NCBI RefSeq assembly: GCF_008329605.1
Contig: NZ_NPKO01000021.1
Coordinates: 1 to 51,190, forward strand
DNA length: 51,190 bases
Direction: 5' to 3'
Source of the DNA: Mycolicibacterium sp. P9-64
GTDB taxonomy: Bacteria; Actinomycetota; Actinomycetes; Mycobacteriales; Mycobacteriaceae
Numbering within the stretch: position 1 is the stretch's first letter; every line of letters begins with the position of its first letter. Below the pieces are notes generated by a model, which worked only from the letters and a program-made list of their open reading frames with translations, searched no databases and had not been told where the DNA came from. Shown here piece after piece: positions 7,578 through 16,930 of this stretch. The position numbers and the translations under genes are program-made.

Positions 7578-9002
7578 ATGTCGATACTGACGCGCAACCG
7601 CAACATCCAAGACTGGGACGCCGAGGACGTCGCCGCCTGGGATTCGGGCGGCGCGAAAGTTGCCAAGCGCAACCTGATCTGGTCGATCATCGCCGAGCAC
7701 GTCGGGTTCTCGATCTGGTCGATCTGGTCGGTGATGGTGCTGTTCATGCCGCAGAACGTCTACGGCATCGATGCGGCGGGCAAGTTCTACCTCGTCGCGG
7801 TCCCCACCCTTGTCGGCGCGTTCATGCGCATCCCGTACACGGTGGCACCCGCCAAGTTCGGCGGACGCAACTGGACCATCGTCAGCGCGTTGCTGTTGCT
7901 GATCCCGACGGTGCTGACGCTGTGGGCGATGTTGACCCCTGGTACGTCCTACACGACCTTCATGGTCGTGGCGGCGTTCGCGGGCCTCGGCGGAGGTAAC
8001 TTCGCCTCGTCGATGACCAACATCAACGCCTTCTACCCGCAGCGGCTGAAGGGCTGGGCGCTCGGACTGAACGCAGGCGGTGGAAACATCGGCGTTCCCG
8101 TCATTCAGCTCATCGGGCTGCTGGTGATCGCAACGGCAGGCAACACCGCACCGGAGTTGGTGTGCGCCATATACCTGGTGCTGATCTCGCTGGCCGCGGT
8201 CGGCGCCGCACTGTTCATGGACAACCTTCGCAACCAGACGTCCAACCTTGGTGCGCTCGCGGAGGCGTTGCGCTACAAGCACTCCTGGGTGATGAGCTTC
8301 CTCTACATCGGCACGTTCGGATCGTTCATCGGATTCTCGTTCGCGTTTGGCCAGGTACTGCAGATCAACTTCCTGGCAGGCGGGGACAACGCCGCTCAGG
8401 CCGCGCTGCACGCGGCACAGATCTCCTTCCTCGGACCGCTGCTCGGCTCCATCTCCCGGCCGTTCGGTGGCAAGCTCGCCGACCGCATCGGTGGCGGCAA
8501 GATCACGCTCTACACGTTCGTGGCGATGATCTTCGCCGCGGGCATCCTGGTGGTCAGCGGAATGCTTGACGACGCCATGAAGGGCGCGCCCACTGGCGGC
8601 CAAATGACCGGCTACGTGGTCGGATTCATCGTGCTGTTCCTGCTGTCGGGCATCGGCAACGGCTCGACGTACAAGATGATCCCGTCGATCTTCGAGGCCA
8701 AGGCGCAGGACAAGGATGGCTGGAGCGATGCCGACAAGGCAGCCTGGTCACGCCGCATGTCGGGTGCCCTGATCGGGTTCGCAGGCGCGGTGGGTGCACT
8801 TGGCGGGGTGTTCATCAACATCGCGCTGCGGATGTCGTACACCGGGGCCGCGAAGTCCGCCACCAACGCCTTCTGGGTGTTCCTCGCGTTCTACGTGATC
8901 TGCGCGATCGTGACGTGGGTCGTCTTCCTGCGCATGCAAACGGTGCGTGCGGTCACGGGTGAGCACGTCGGCAAGACGCCAGAACCCGTCGGGGCCGGCT
9001 GA
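7578..9002 (+). CDS. narK: Nitrate/nitrite transporter, NarK family (MFS)
   Basis: This is a 474-residue major facilitator with about 12 membrane helices. It has both nitrate signature regions of the NNP family: GLGGGNFASSMTNINAFYP in TM5 and SGIGNGSTYKMIP in TM11. NarK proteins move nitrate and/or nitrite across the cytoplasmic membrane. The nitrate reductase gene follows after 13 nt, so its role here is uptake of nitrate as a nitrogen source rather than respiration. The ATG at 7578 follows GAAGGGCCACC, a fair Shine-Dalgarno. Confidence 0.95.
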   Translation: MSILTRNRNIQDWDAEDVAAWDSGGAKVAKRNLIWSIIAEHVGFSIWSIWSVMVLFMPQNVYGIDAAGKFYLVAVPTLVGAFMRIPYTVAPAKFGGRNWTIVSALLLLIPTVLTLWAMLTPGTSYTTFMVVAAFAGLGGGNFASSMTNINAFYPQRLKGWALGLNAGGGNIGVPVIQLIGLLVIATAGNTAPELVCAIYLVLISLAAVGAALFMDNLRNQTSNLGALAEALRYKHSWVMSFLYIGTFGSFIGFSFAFGQVLQINFLAGGDNAAQAALHAAQISFLGPLLGSISRPFGGKLADRIGGGKITLYTFVAMIFAAGILVVSGMLDDAMKGAPTGGQMTGYVVGFIVLFLLSGIGNGSTYKMIPSIFEAKAQDKDGWSDADKAAWSRRMSGALIGFAGAVGALGGVFINIALRMSYTGAAKSATNAFWVFLAFYVICAIVTWVVFLRMQTVRAVTGEHVGKTPEPVGAG

Positions 9003-9015
9003 TCGAGGGGATCAG

Positions 9016-12000
9016 GTGACGACCCACACGACACGGACTGCGTGTTCATACTGCGGGGTCGGCTGCGGGATCTCGGTCGAGACCCGTGCCGACCCCACCA
9101 CCGGCCTGCCCGTCATCGCCAGGGTGTCGGGAGACCGGCTGCACCCCAGTAACTTCGGCCGGCTGTGCACGAAGGGCGCCACGCACGCCGAGCTGATGCG
9201 CGCCGACGAGGGCAGGATGGTGACGGCGCTGGCCCGGCCCTCCCGAGATCGAGAGCTGGCTCCGGTCGACGTCGACGACGCGGTAGCCGACGCGGGCCGC
9301 AGGCTCCGGGCCATCCTCGACGAGCACGGTCCCGACGCGATCGCGCTCTACGTGTCCGGTCAGATGTCGATCGAGGCGCAATACCTGGCCAACAAACTCG
9401 CCAAGGGGTTCATTCGCACGACGCACATCGAATCCAACTCCCGGCTGTGCATGGCAAGTGCCGGAACGGGTTACAAGCAGTCGCTCGGCGCCGACGGCCC
9501 TCCTGGCTCCTACACCGACTTCGACCACGCCGACCTGTTCTTCGTGATCGGCTCCAACATGGCCGACTGTCACCCGATCCTGTTCCTGCGCATGGCGGAC
9601 CGGCTCAAGGCGGGGGCCAAGCTCATCGTGGTCGATCCCCGCCGTACCGCGACGGCCGACAGGGCCGACCTGTACCTGCCGATCAAACCGGGCACTGATC
9701 TTGCGCTACTCAACGGGATACTGCACCTGCTCGTCGAGAGCGGGGACATCGACGCCGACTTCATCGCCGAGCACACCGAGGGCTGGGACGCGATGCCAGG
9801 CTTCCTGGCCGACTACCGGCCGGACGTCGTCGCGGCGATCACCGGCCTGGCAGAGGCCGACATCCGCACCGCCGCAGCGATGATCGCCGACGCGGGGGAA
9901 TGGATGTCGTGCTGGACCATGGGCCTGAACCAGAGCACGCACGGCACGTGGAACACCAACGCGATCTGCAACCTGCACCTGGCCACCGGCGCAATCTGCA
10001 GGACGGGCAGCGGACCGATGTCGCTGACTGGCCAGCCGAACGCCATGGGCGGGCGCGAGATGGGTTACATGGGACCGGGGCTGCCCGGTCAGCGCACCGT
10101 CACGTGCGCAGAGGATCGGGCGTTCGTCGAGACGCAGTGGGGGCTGGCCGACGGGACCATCCGCACCGACGTGGGACCGGGAACCATCGAGATGTTCGCA
10201 CACCTCAGCACGGGGGAGATCAAGGCCTGCTGGATCATCTGCACCAATCCCGTTGCCACGGTGGCCAACCGCGGCAACGTGATAGCGGGCCTCGAGGCCG
10301 CACAGCTGGTCATCACCCAAGACGCGTACCAGGACACCGCGACCAACCGGTACGCCGATATCGTGCTGCCCGCCACCCTGTGGGCGGAGGCAGACGCCGT
10401 GATGGTCAACTCCGAGCGCAACCTGACGCTGCTGGCACAGTCGATACCGCCGGTCGGCCAGGCCACACCGGACTGGGAACTGATCTGCCGGGTCGCCGAA
10501 CACATGGGCTTCGGCGCCGACTTCGCCTTCAAGTCCAGCGAGGATGTCTTCGACGAGATCCGCCAGTTCTCCAATCTCAGAACGGGTTATGACCTCCGTG
10601 GCGCCAGCTACGACCGGCTGCGCGAAACACCCCTGCAATGGCCCGTGGCACCTGGCGGCGCACCCGACCGCAACCCGATCCGCTACCTCAACGACGGTGT
10701 CAGCCAGACCACCTACGTCGACGAGGCCGGTCGTCGGCCACGGCTGGTGTTCCCGACGCCGTCGCACAGGGCCGTGTTCCACCCGCGCCCGCACATGGAC
10801 GCCCGCGAGCTCCCCGACGATGACTATCCCGTGGTGCTGAACACCGGACGGCTGCAGCACCAGTGGCACACCATGACCAAGACCGGAAGGGTCGACAAGC
10901 TCAACAAGCTCGACAGCGGACCGTTCGTCGAGATCCATCCCGATGACGCAGCGGCATTCGAGATCACCGATGGCGGCAGCGTCGAGCTGACATCGCGACG
11001 CGGCACGGCGGTGCTACCAGCCGTCGTCACCGACCGGGTCCGGCCAGGCAACTGCTTCGTCCCGTTCCACTGGAACGACGAACACGGTGAAGACCTGACC
11101 ATCAACGCGCTCACCAGTGACGCCGTCGATCCCTTGTCGCTGCAGCCCGAGTTCAAGGTCTGCGCGGTCAGGTTGACGGCCGTCGCATCCGAGGTGACTC
11201 TGCCCGACTCCGCGCCAGCACTCGAGGATGACGAGAAGCTCTATCTCGCAGGCTTCTTCACCGGACTGGACGGCGGCGTCCGAGGCGTCCCGGTACTTCC
11301 CCCGTCTGCGCCGTTGCGCACGCCGGTCCGGCTGTGGGTGGACGGGCTGCTGGCCGGGCGGTACTCACGCGCCGTCGTCACGGGCAAACCCGAGGACGGA
11401 CCGTTGGTATTGTGGGCCTCGCAGACCGGCAACGCCGAGGGCTTCGCGGCTCAGGTCGCAAACCGCCTGAACGGATCCCGGCTGGTGGCAATGAACGATG
11501 CCACGCCGGGCGATCTCGCTGCTGCGCGCGACGTCGTCATCGTCACCAGTACGTTCGGTGACGGCGGTCCACCCGACAACGGCGCCGAGTTCTGGGAGCG
11601 GCTCGCCGCCCCGGATGCGCCAGCGCTCAACGGCATGCGCTACGCGGTGCTGGGCATCGGTGACCGGTCCTACGACGAGTTCTGCGGCCACGCCAAGGCG
11701 CTGGACCGCAGGCTTGCCGACCTCGGCGCGACCAAACTGGTCGACCGCACCGAATGCGAGGCCTACGACGACGAACCGATGGCGCAGTGGGCCGACCGGA
11801 TCGTCGACGCGATCGCCGGGGAGCACCGCCGAGATCTGCACCAGGGTAGTGATCAGGTGGCCCCTACGGCCGTGGCGCAGAAGTCGGCGAAGGAGTTCAC
11901 CCGTACGAGACCACTGCGAGTGCCGTTGTCCCGCAACGTCCTGCTGACGCCACGAACGGCGGCCAAGGAGGTGCGCCAGTTCGGGTTCGACCTCTCCGAA

Positions 12001-13002
12001 CACGACGTCAGCTACGACGTCGGCGACGCACTCGGCGTCTTCGTGACGAACGCGCCCGACGTCGTCGCCGCCTGGCTCGCTGCCACCGGACTGACGGGCA
12101 ACGAACCCGTCGTGGTCGACGGCACAGAGGTCGCGCTACGCGACGCGCTGGTGTCGTCCTACGACGTCTGCCGAGTCACGCCCAACCTGCTGACGTTCGT
12201 CGCGGAACGGTGCGCCGACCGGTCCGCCGCCCGGATTCTCAAGGCAACCAAGTCCGTTCGCGACGCCTGGCTGATCGGGCGCAACGGCGTCGACCTCGTC
12301 GAGGAGTTCGCGGTGCGGGCCAGCGCCGAGGAATGGCAGGAGGCGCTGGTGCGTCTGACCCCGCGGTCGTACTCGATATCGTCGAGCCCGCTGGTCAGCC
12401 CGCACGAGGTGCAGCTCACGGTGTCGGTGTTGCGCTATCGCAGCGTACGAGGAGGGGAGCGCGGCGGAGTGTCGTCGACGTTCCTCGCCGACCGCGCGTC
12501 GCACGCCGAGGTGTTCCTGCAGCCGTCTCCGCACTTCCGGCCGCCCGAGGACGGTGCGACGCCCATGATCATGGTCGGGCCAGGCACCGGTATCGCCCCG
12601 TTCCGTGGCTTCCTGCAGGAACGCAGGGCGCTCGGCCACGCGGGCCGCAACTGGCTGTTCTTTGGCGATCGGCATCGCGCCGAGAACTTCTACTACCGCG
12701 ACGATCTCGATGACATGGCCCGCGACGGTCTGCTGAACCGGCTCGATCTGGCATTCTCCAGAGACCAGGCCGACCGGGTGTACGTGCAGCACAAGATCGG
12801 GGATTACGGCGCCGACGTGTGGCGCTGGCTCGAGGACGGCGCGCACTTCTACGTGTGCGGCAACGCCAGCAGGATGGCCAAGGACGTCGACGCGGCGCTG
12901 ACCGCGATCATCCGCACCCACGGTGGCATGTCCGACGAGGCCGCGCACGACTACAAGCGCGAGCTCGTCGCCACGAAACGCTATGTCCGCGACGTGTACT
13001 GA
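9016..13002 (+). CDS. nasN: Assimilatory nitrate reductase fused to a diflavin (FMN/FAD/NADPH) reductase
   Basis: This is a 1328-residue one-piece NADPH-nitrate reductase. At the N-terminus, C10, C13, C17 and C51 (CSYCGVGC...LCTKG) bind a 4Fe-4S cluster. The bis-MGD molybdenum domain runs to about residue 720, with a candidate Mo-ligand C145 in SRLCMAS. A flavodoxin-like FMN domain (about 792-935, ASQTGNAEG) and an FAD/NADPH domain of the cytochrome P450 reductase type follow (RSYSISSSP near 1118, GPGTGIAPFRGF near 1187). NCBI names such proteins 'bifunctional nitrate reductase/sulfite reductase flavoprotein alpha subunit'; M. smegmatis NasN is the studied example as I recall it. GTG 9016 is chosen because GAGGGG lies 5 nt upstream. 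No nitrite reductase gene is nearby. Confidence 0.93.
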   Translation: MTTHTTRTACSYCGVGCGISVETRADPTTGLPVIARVSGDRLHPSNFGRLCTKGATHAELMRADEGRMVTALARPSRDRELAPVDVDDAVADAGRRLRAILDEHGPDAIALYVSGQMSIEAQYLANKLAKGFIRTTHIESNSRLCMASAGTGYKQSLGADGPPGSYTDFDHADLFFVIGSNMADCHPILFLRMADRLKAGAKLIVVDPRRTATADRADLYLPIKPGTDLALLNGILHLLVESGDIDADFIAEHTEGWDAMPGFLADYRPDVVAAITGLAEADIRTAAAMIADAGEWMSCWTMGLNQSTHGTWNTNAICNLHLATGAICRTGSGPMSLTGQPNAMGGREMGYMGPGLPGQRTVTCAEDRAFVETQWGLADGTIRTDVGPGTIEMFAHLSTGEIKACWIICTNPVATVANRGNVIAGLEAAQLVITQDAYQDTATNRYADIVLPATLWAEADAVMVNSERNLTLLAQSIPPVGQATPDWELICRVAEHMGFGADFAFKSSEDVFDEIRQFSNLRTGYDLRGASYDRLRETPLQWPVAPGGAPDRNPIRYLNDGVSQTTYVDEAGRRPRLVFPTPSHRAVFHPRPHMDARELPDDDYPVVLNTGRLQHQWHTMTKTGRVDKLNKLDSGPFVEIHPDDAAAFEITDGGSVELTSRRGTAVLPAVVTDRVRPGNCFVPFHWNDEHGEDLTINALTSDAVDPLSLQPEFKVCAVRLTAVASEVTLPDSAPALEDDEKLYLAGFFTGLDGGVRGVPVLPPSAPLRTPVRLWVDGLLAGRYSRAVVTGKPEDGPLVLWASQTGNAEGFAAQVANRLNGSRLVAMNDATPGDLAAARDVVIVTSTFGDGGPPDNGAEFWERLAAPDAPALNGMRYAVLGIGDRSYDEFCGHAKALDRRLADLGATKLVDRTECEAYDDEPMAQWADRIVDAIAGEHRRDLHQGSDQVAPTAVAQKSAKEFTRTRPLRVPLSRNVLLTPRTAAKEVRQFGFDLSEHDVSYDVGDALGVFVTNAPDVVAAWLAATGLTGNEPVVVDGTEVALRDALVSSYDVCRVTPNLLTFVAERCADRSAARILKATKSVRDAWLIGRNGVDLVEEFAVRASAEEWQEALVRLTPRSYSISSSPLVSPHEVQLTVSVLRYRSVRGGERGGVSSTFLADRASHAEVFLQPSPHFRPPEDGATPMIMVGPGTGIAPFRGFLQERRALGHAGRNWLFFGDRHRAENFYYRDDLDDMARDGLLNRLDLAFSRDQADRVYVQHKIGDYGADVWRWLEDGAHFYVCGNASRMAKDVDAALTAIIRTHGGMSDEAAHDYKRELVATKRYVRDVY

Positions 13003-13005
13003 CCG

Positions 13006-13686
13006 TTACGCACCATGAACGACGAACCGTCCGTCGACTGCCGCCGACACCTCGATGTCCTGTGGCACCAGTTCGACGTCCGCGCCGCCGCCACCCGACG
13101 GCGCTGATGCAGCACGCAGGTAGGCGGGACCATCCCCGCTTTGGGGATGCAGGTTCGCGCCGAGCATTCCGGCGTCGGCGATGGCGACGGGGCTGACCTT
13201 GCCGAGCCCGAGCGCATCGGCGTACTGCTGTGCGCGGGTGACGGCATCGCGCACGGCTTCGGTGCGGGCCTGTCGGACCAGCACTTCGCGCCGGTTCGAG
13301 GTCAGCGCCCATTCGACGTTCGCGACACGGAAGCCGTCGGTTTCCACGACGTGCTGACGCACCCAGCGAGACAGCGCGGTGAAGTCGAGGAACTTCACCT
13401 TGATGCCGACGCTGGCGTGATGCACTAGCGGACGCTGGTCACCGTCCTTGTTCCAGGGCCGGGTCGACCACGTGCGGAGCTGTTCGGCGGTCCACCACGT
13501 GACCGGTCCGTCGTCGCCGTTCTTCAACTGGGTCACCGACGCCTTCACGTTCTCGAAGTCGCGTGCCACCCGGTCGTACACCGGCTCCATCGCTGGGCCC
13601 TCGTACGCGATCGACGCATGCACGGTCCCGCGTTCCGGCGTCTGGAACGCGGAGAAGGTTCCGCGCACCGTGATTTCAGTGGCCAT
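13006..13686 (-). CDS. SIMPL domain (DUF541) protein
   Basis: The product has 226 residues and is a SIMPL/DUF541 protein: ITVRGTFSAFQTPERGTVHASIAYEG at the start, then a long helical insert, ending in VPQDIEVSAAVDGRFVV. No signal peptide is visible, unlike many Gram-negative members, so it is probably cytoplasmic. The ATG at 13686 is preceded by TACGGT (minus strand, 13693-13698) at 6 nt, a leaderless arrangement. The 3' end faces nasN with only 3 nt between the two stops. The biochemical function of the family is not established. Confidence 0.85.
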   Translation of the reverse strand: MATEITVRGTFSAFQTPERGTVHASIAYEGPAMEPVYDRVARDFENVKASVTQLKNGDDGPVTWWTAEQLRTWSTRPWNKDGDQRPLVHHASVGIKVKFLDFTALSRWVRQHVVETDGFRVANVEWALTSNRREVLVRQARTEAVRDAVTRAQQYADALGLGKVSPVAIADAGMLGANLHPQSGDGPAYLRAASAPSGGGGADVELVPQDIEVSAAVDGRFVVHGA

Positions 13687-13770
13687 GAAGAAACCGTACC
13701 GTCGGATTGCGCCAGCATTCGGTGAAACGAAACGCCGTGTGCCCGGGATGTATTGGGGTAGCTTCGCGGA

Positions 13771-14847
13771 ATGGCCACCCCCACCGTCAACGTCACGCTG
13801 CCCGGCCGCCTTGGCGACCCCGAGCTCGAACTGCAATCGGATCCCAGGACGGACCCACGGCTCGTCGCCGCGTTCACGCCGCTCGGGCTCGGCGGGGCTG
13901 CCGCCACGCTGCCCGTGGACAGGCAATCGCCGCTTCCGGAACTGCTGGCCGTCGCCGCAGCGACCGAGCAGGCATTCGCCACCGTGTTCAGCGTCCTGCT
14001 GGCCGACGTCAAGCCTGCCGAGGGCGTCGAGACCAGCACCGAGACCATCACGGGCGTCGACGGCAACGACATCACGCTGTACATCGACCGGCCGGCAGGC
14101 GCCACGGCCCCATTGCCGGGGCTGCTCCACCTGCATGGCGGCGGAATGGCGATCCTCCAGACGTCCGTCGCAAAGAGCTGGCGCGAGGCGCTGGCCGCCG
14201 CTGGGTGCGTCGTCGTCGGCGTGGAGTTCCGCAACTCGGGTGGCGAGCTCGGCCCGCATCCGTTCCCCGCAGGCCTGAACGATTGCTCCAGTGCGTTGGA
14301 CTGGATGCACGCCCGGCGCGACGAGCTCGGTCTGGCGTCGATCGTCGTGACGGGCGAGTCCGGTGGCGGCAACCTGTCGCTGGCTACGGCGCTCAAGGCC
14401 AGGCGCGAGGGCCGACTGGACCGGATCGACGGCGTGTACGCGCAGGTGCCCTACATCTTCGGTGGCTACGACACCCCGGATCCCGCGCTGCCGTCGCTCA
14501 TCGAGAACGACGGCTACATCCTGACCTCGTCGGTCATGACCCTGATGGCGACGCTGTACGACCCGGTGGGGGAGCACACCACGAATCCGCTGGCCTGGCC
14601 GTACTACGCCGAGGCCGCCGATCTCGAGGGGCTTCCGCCGCACGTCATCACCACCGACGAGCTGGACCCGCTGCGCGACGAAGGGCTGGCCTACCTGCGG
14701 GCCCTGCAGCGGGCAGGTGTGGAAGCCACCGGCCACACCTACAGCGGGGTGGGCCATGCGTGTGAGCTGCTCGCCGCCGCGGCCATCCCCGAACTGTTCG
14801 AGCGGGCGCTGCGCGACGTGGTGGACTTCGCCCACCGCGTGATGTGA
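13771..14847 (+). CDS. Alpha/beta hydrolase, hormone-sensitive-lipase type esterase
   Basis: This is a 358-residue esterase of the HSL (family IV) group. The oxyanion-hole motif HGGG is at 122-125 (LHLHGGGMA), the nucleophile S197 sits in GESGGG, the acid is in DELDPLRDEG, and the histidine is in YSGVGHACE near the C-terminus. The triad is therefore complete. Such enzymes hydrolyse short acyl esters; the natural substrate is unknown. The ATG at 13771 follows a TAGCTT -10 box (13759-13764) by 6 nt, so the mRNA is probably leaderless. It diverges from the SIMPL gene across an 84-nt gap. Confidence 0.92.
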   Translation: MATPTVNVTLPGRLGDPELELQSDPRTDPRLVAAFTPLGLGGAAATLPVDRQSPLPELLAVAAATEQAFATVFSVLLADVKPAEGVETSTETITGVDGNDITLYIDRPAGATAPLPGLLHLHGGGMAILQTSVAKSWREALAAAGCVVVGVEFRNSGGELGPHPFPAGLNDCSSALDWMHARRDELGLASIVVTGESGGGNLSLATALKARREGRLDRIDGVYAQVPYIFGGYDTPDPALPSLIENDGYILTSSVMTLMATLYDPVGEHTTNPLAWPYYAEAADLEGLPPHVITTDELDPLRDEGLAYLRALQRAGVEATGHTYSGVGHACELLAAAAIPELFERALRDVVDFAHRVM

Positions 14848-14852
14848 TTTTG

Positions 14853-14938
14853 TGTCCGAGGGGGGACTTGAACCCCCACGCCCGTTAATAGGGCACTAGC
14901 ACCTCAAGCTAGCGCGTCTGCCATTCCGCCACTCGGAC
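14853..14938 (-). tRNA. tRNA-Leu (anticodon GAG)
   Basis: On the minus strand the 7-bp acceptor stem GTCCGAG/CTCGGAC, a D arm, the anticodon arm CTAGC-TTGAGGT-GCTAG (anticodon GAG, reading CTC/CTT Leu codons), a long variable arm TGCCC...GGGC and the T arm GGGGGTTCAAGTCCCCC are all intact. The long variable arm is typical of tRNA-Leu. CCA is not encoded. A TAAGCT -10 box sits about 12 nt before the 5' end (minus strand, 14951-14956), overlapping the -10 box of the divergent M20 gene. Confidence 0.95.
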
Positions 14939-14965
14939 CTGTTCGAAGGCAGCTTAGGCTATCGG

Positions 14966-16345
14966 ATGCTGGGCCCCGCACCCAAACCGGCAGTGTCCGG
15001 CAGTGTATTAAGTGTGACTGTGACTAGCGGTGTGGACGAGGTTGTCGGGTTCGTCAGCGATTTGATCCGCTTCGATACCAGCAATACCGGCGAGCTCGAG
15101 ACCACCAAGGGTGAGGCCGAATGCGCCCGCTGGGTGGCCGAGCGGCTCGAAGAGGTCGGCTACCAAACCGAGTACATCGAGTCGGGAGCGCCGGGCCGGG
15201 GAAACGTCTTCGCCAGACTGTCCGGCGCCGACCCGAAGCGGGGCGCGCTGATGATTCACGGCCACCTCGACGTGGTGCCCGCCGAGGCCGCCGACTGGAG
15301 CGTGCACCCCTTTTCCGGCGCCGTCGAGGACGGCTACGTGTGGGGCCGCGGCGCCGTCGACATGAAGGACATGGTCGGCATGATGGTCGCGGTGGCGCGG
15401 CACCTCAAACGCGCCGGGCTGGTGCCGCCTCGTGATCTGGTGTTCGCGTTCGTCGCCGACGAAGAGGCCGGCGGCAAGTACGGCTGTCAATGGCTGGTGG
15501 ACAACCGCCCCGACTTGTTCTTTCGCGTCACCGAGGCCGTCGGCGAGGTCGGCGGTTTCTCTCTGACCGTGCCGCGCCGCGACGGTGGCGAGCGGCGGCT
15601 CTACCTCGTCGAGACGGCCGAAAAGGGCATGCTGTGGATGCGGCTCACCGCCCGCGGTCGCGCAGGCCACGGCTCGTTCGTGCACGCCGAGAACGCCGTC
15701 ACGATTCTGTCGGAGGCGGTGGCCCGGCTCGGCAGGTACGAGTTCCCGCTGGTCATGACCGACCCCGTCGAGCAGTTCCTGACCGCGGTCGCCGAGGAGA
15801 CCGGGTACGAGTTCGATCCTGGCTCGCCCGACCTCGACGGAGTGATCGCCAAGCTGGGGCCGATCGGGCGCATCGTCGGTGCGACAGTTCGGGATTCGGC
15901 GAACCCGACGATGCTCAAGGCCGGGTACAAGGCCAACGTCATCCCTGCCACGGCAGAGGCCGTGGTGGACTGCCGGGTGCTGCCGGGCCGGCGGGCGGCG
16001 TTCGAGGCAACGGTCGACGAGCTGATCGGTCCCGACGTGACCAGGGAGTGGATCACCGAGCTGCCGTCCTACGAGACCACGTTCGACGGGGATCTGGTCG
16101 ACGCGATGAACGCCGCGTTGTTGACCGCCGACCCAGAAGCACGCATAGTGCCCTACATGCTTTCGGGTGGCACCGATGCGAAACACTTTGCGCGCCTTGG
16201 TATTCGCTGTTTCGGCTTCGCTCCGCTGCGGCTTCCGCCGGAGCTGGACTTTGCCGCGTTGTTCCACGGCGTCGACGAACGGGTACCCGTCGAGGCACTC
16301 GAGTTCGGCACCAAGGTGCTCGAGCACTTCCTGTTGCACAGCTGA
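14966..16345 (+). CDS. M20 family metallopeptidase (Rv2141c-like)
   Basis: The product has 459 residues. It is a zinc-dependent M20 peptidase/deacylase: IHGHLDVVP gives the first metal histidine and catalytic Asp, GRGAVDMKD the bridging Asp, ADEEAGG the general-base Glu pair, and HGVDERVPVE the C-terminal metal histidine. A dimerisation domain (about residues 225-345) is inserted. Substrate is unknown; a dipeptide, N-acyl amino acid or similar amide is likely. ATG 14966 is chosen because TAGGCT (14955-14960) lies 5 nt upstream (leaderless). GTG 15014, which gives a start closer to the family core, is an alternative. M. tuberculosis has the orthologue next to its PEBP gene, as here. Confidence 0.9.
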   Translation: MLGPAPKPAVSGSVLSVTVTSGVDEVVGFVSDLIRFDTSNTGELETTKGEAECARWVAERLEEVGYQTEYIESGAPGRGNVFARLSGADPKRGALMIHGHLDVVPAEAADWSVHPFSGAVEDGYVWGRGAVDMKDMVGMMVAVARHLKRAGLVPPRDLVFAFVADEEAGGKYGCQWLVDNRPDLFFRVTEAVGEVGGFSLTVPRRDGGERRLYLVETAEKGMLWMRLTARGRAGHGSFVHAENAVTILSEAVARLGRYEFPLVMTDPVEQFLTAVAEETGYEFDPGSPDLDGVIAKLGPIGRIVGATVRDSANPTMLKAGYKANVIPATAEAVVDCRVLPGRRAAFEATVDELIGPDVTREWITELPSYETTFDGDLVDAMNAALLTADPEARIVPYMLSGGTDAKHFARLGIRCFGFAPLRLPPELDFAALFHGVDERVPVEALEFGTKVLEHFLLHS

Positions 16346-16378
16346 CCCGACAACGAAGGATCACGAGAGGATTCACGA

Positions 16379-16906
16379 ATGAGCACTCCATACGACGATC
16401 TACCCAAGCTGCCCGGTTTCACGCTGACCTCGGAGTCGGTCACCGACGGCCAACCGCTGTCCAAGGACCAGGTCAGCGGCATCATGGGCGCCGGTGGCTC
16501 CGACGTCTCGCCGCAGCTGAGTTGGTCGGGGTTCCCCGAGGAGACCCGCAGCTTCGCGGTGACGATGTACGACCCGGACGCGCCGACGGGATCGGGGTTC
16601 TGGCACTGGGCGGTGGCCAACCTGCCCGCGACGGTGACCGATCTGCCCGCAGGTGTCGGCGACGGCAGCAGCAGCGGGTTTCCCGGCGACGCGATCACGC
16701 TGGCCAACGACGCCGGCCTGAGGCGCTTCATCGGCGCTGCCCCGCCTGCCGGACACGGCCCGCATCGCTACTTCATCGCCGTGCATGCCGTCGACGTGGA
16801 GAAGCTGGACCTGCCAGAGGGCGCTACGCCGGCATACCTGGGTTTCAACCTGTTCGGCCATGCGATCGCCCGCGCCGTCATCCACGGCACGTACGAGCAG
16901 AACTAG
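16379..16906 (+). CDS. YbhB/YbcL (PEBP) family protein, Rv2140c-like
   Basis: The product has 175 residues. It is a phosphatidylethanolamine-binding protein: DPDAP (MYDPDAPTG) and GPHRYF form the anion-binding pocket, and GFWHW precedes the second strand block. M. tuberculosis Rv2140c (TB18.6) is the likely orthologue, a soluble protein that binds small anions or lipid head groups in vitro; the cellular role is open. GAGAGG lies 8 nt before the ATG. A CCGAG-CCTTCGA-CTCGG hairpin (16913-16929) just after the stop may end transcription between this gene and the convergent channel gene. Confidence 0.93.
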   Translation: MSTPYDDLPKLPGFTLTSESVTDGQPLSKDQVSGIMGAGGSDVSPQLSWSGFPEETRSFAVTMYDPDAPTGSGFWHWAVANLPATVTDLPAGVGDGSSSGFPGDAITLANDAGLRRFIGAAPPAGHGPHRYFIAVHAVDVEKLDLPEGATPAYLGFNLFGHAIARAVIHGTYEQN

Positions 16907-16912
16907 CCCGGA

Positions 16913-16929
16913 CCGAGCCTTCGACTCGG
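16913..16929. terminator. Candidate hairpin between convergent genes
   Basis: A 5-bp stem CCGAG/CTCGG with a 7-nt loop occupies the 24-nt gap between the stops of the PEBP and channel genes. There is no U tract, as is common for mycobacterial intrinsic terminators. Weak but well placed. Confidence 0.35.
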
Positions 16930-16930
16930 G

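Noticed and set aside
9706..10938. Long minus-strand reading frame inside nasN (410 codons)
   Set aside because: It is a shadow of the GC-rich nasN gene: no family motif, arginine- and valine-rich composition, and the opposite strand encodes an intact conserved enzyme.
13687..14835. Upstream extension of the SIMPL reading frame through the esterase gene on the other strand
   Set aside because: The SIMPL family starts at ATG 13686, which has its own -10 box; the extension only mirrors the esterase gene.
15008..16339. 443-codon minus-strand frame opposite the M20 peptidase gene
   Set aside because: No domain is recognisable; histidine/arginine-rich mirror of a conserved gene.
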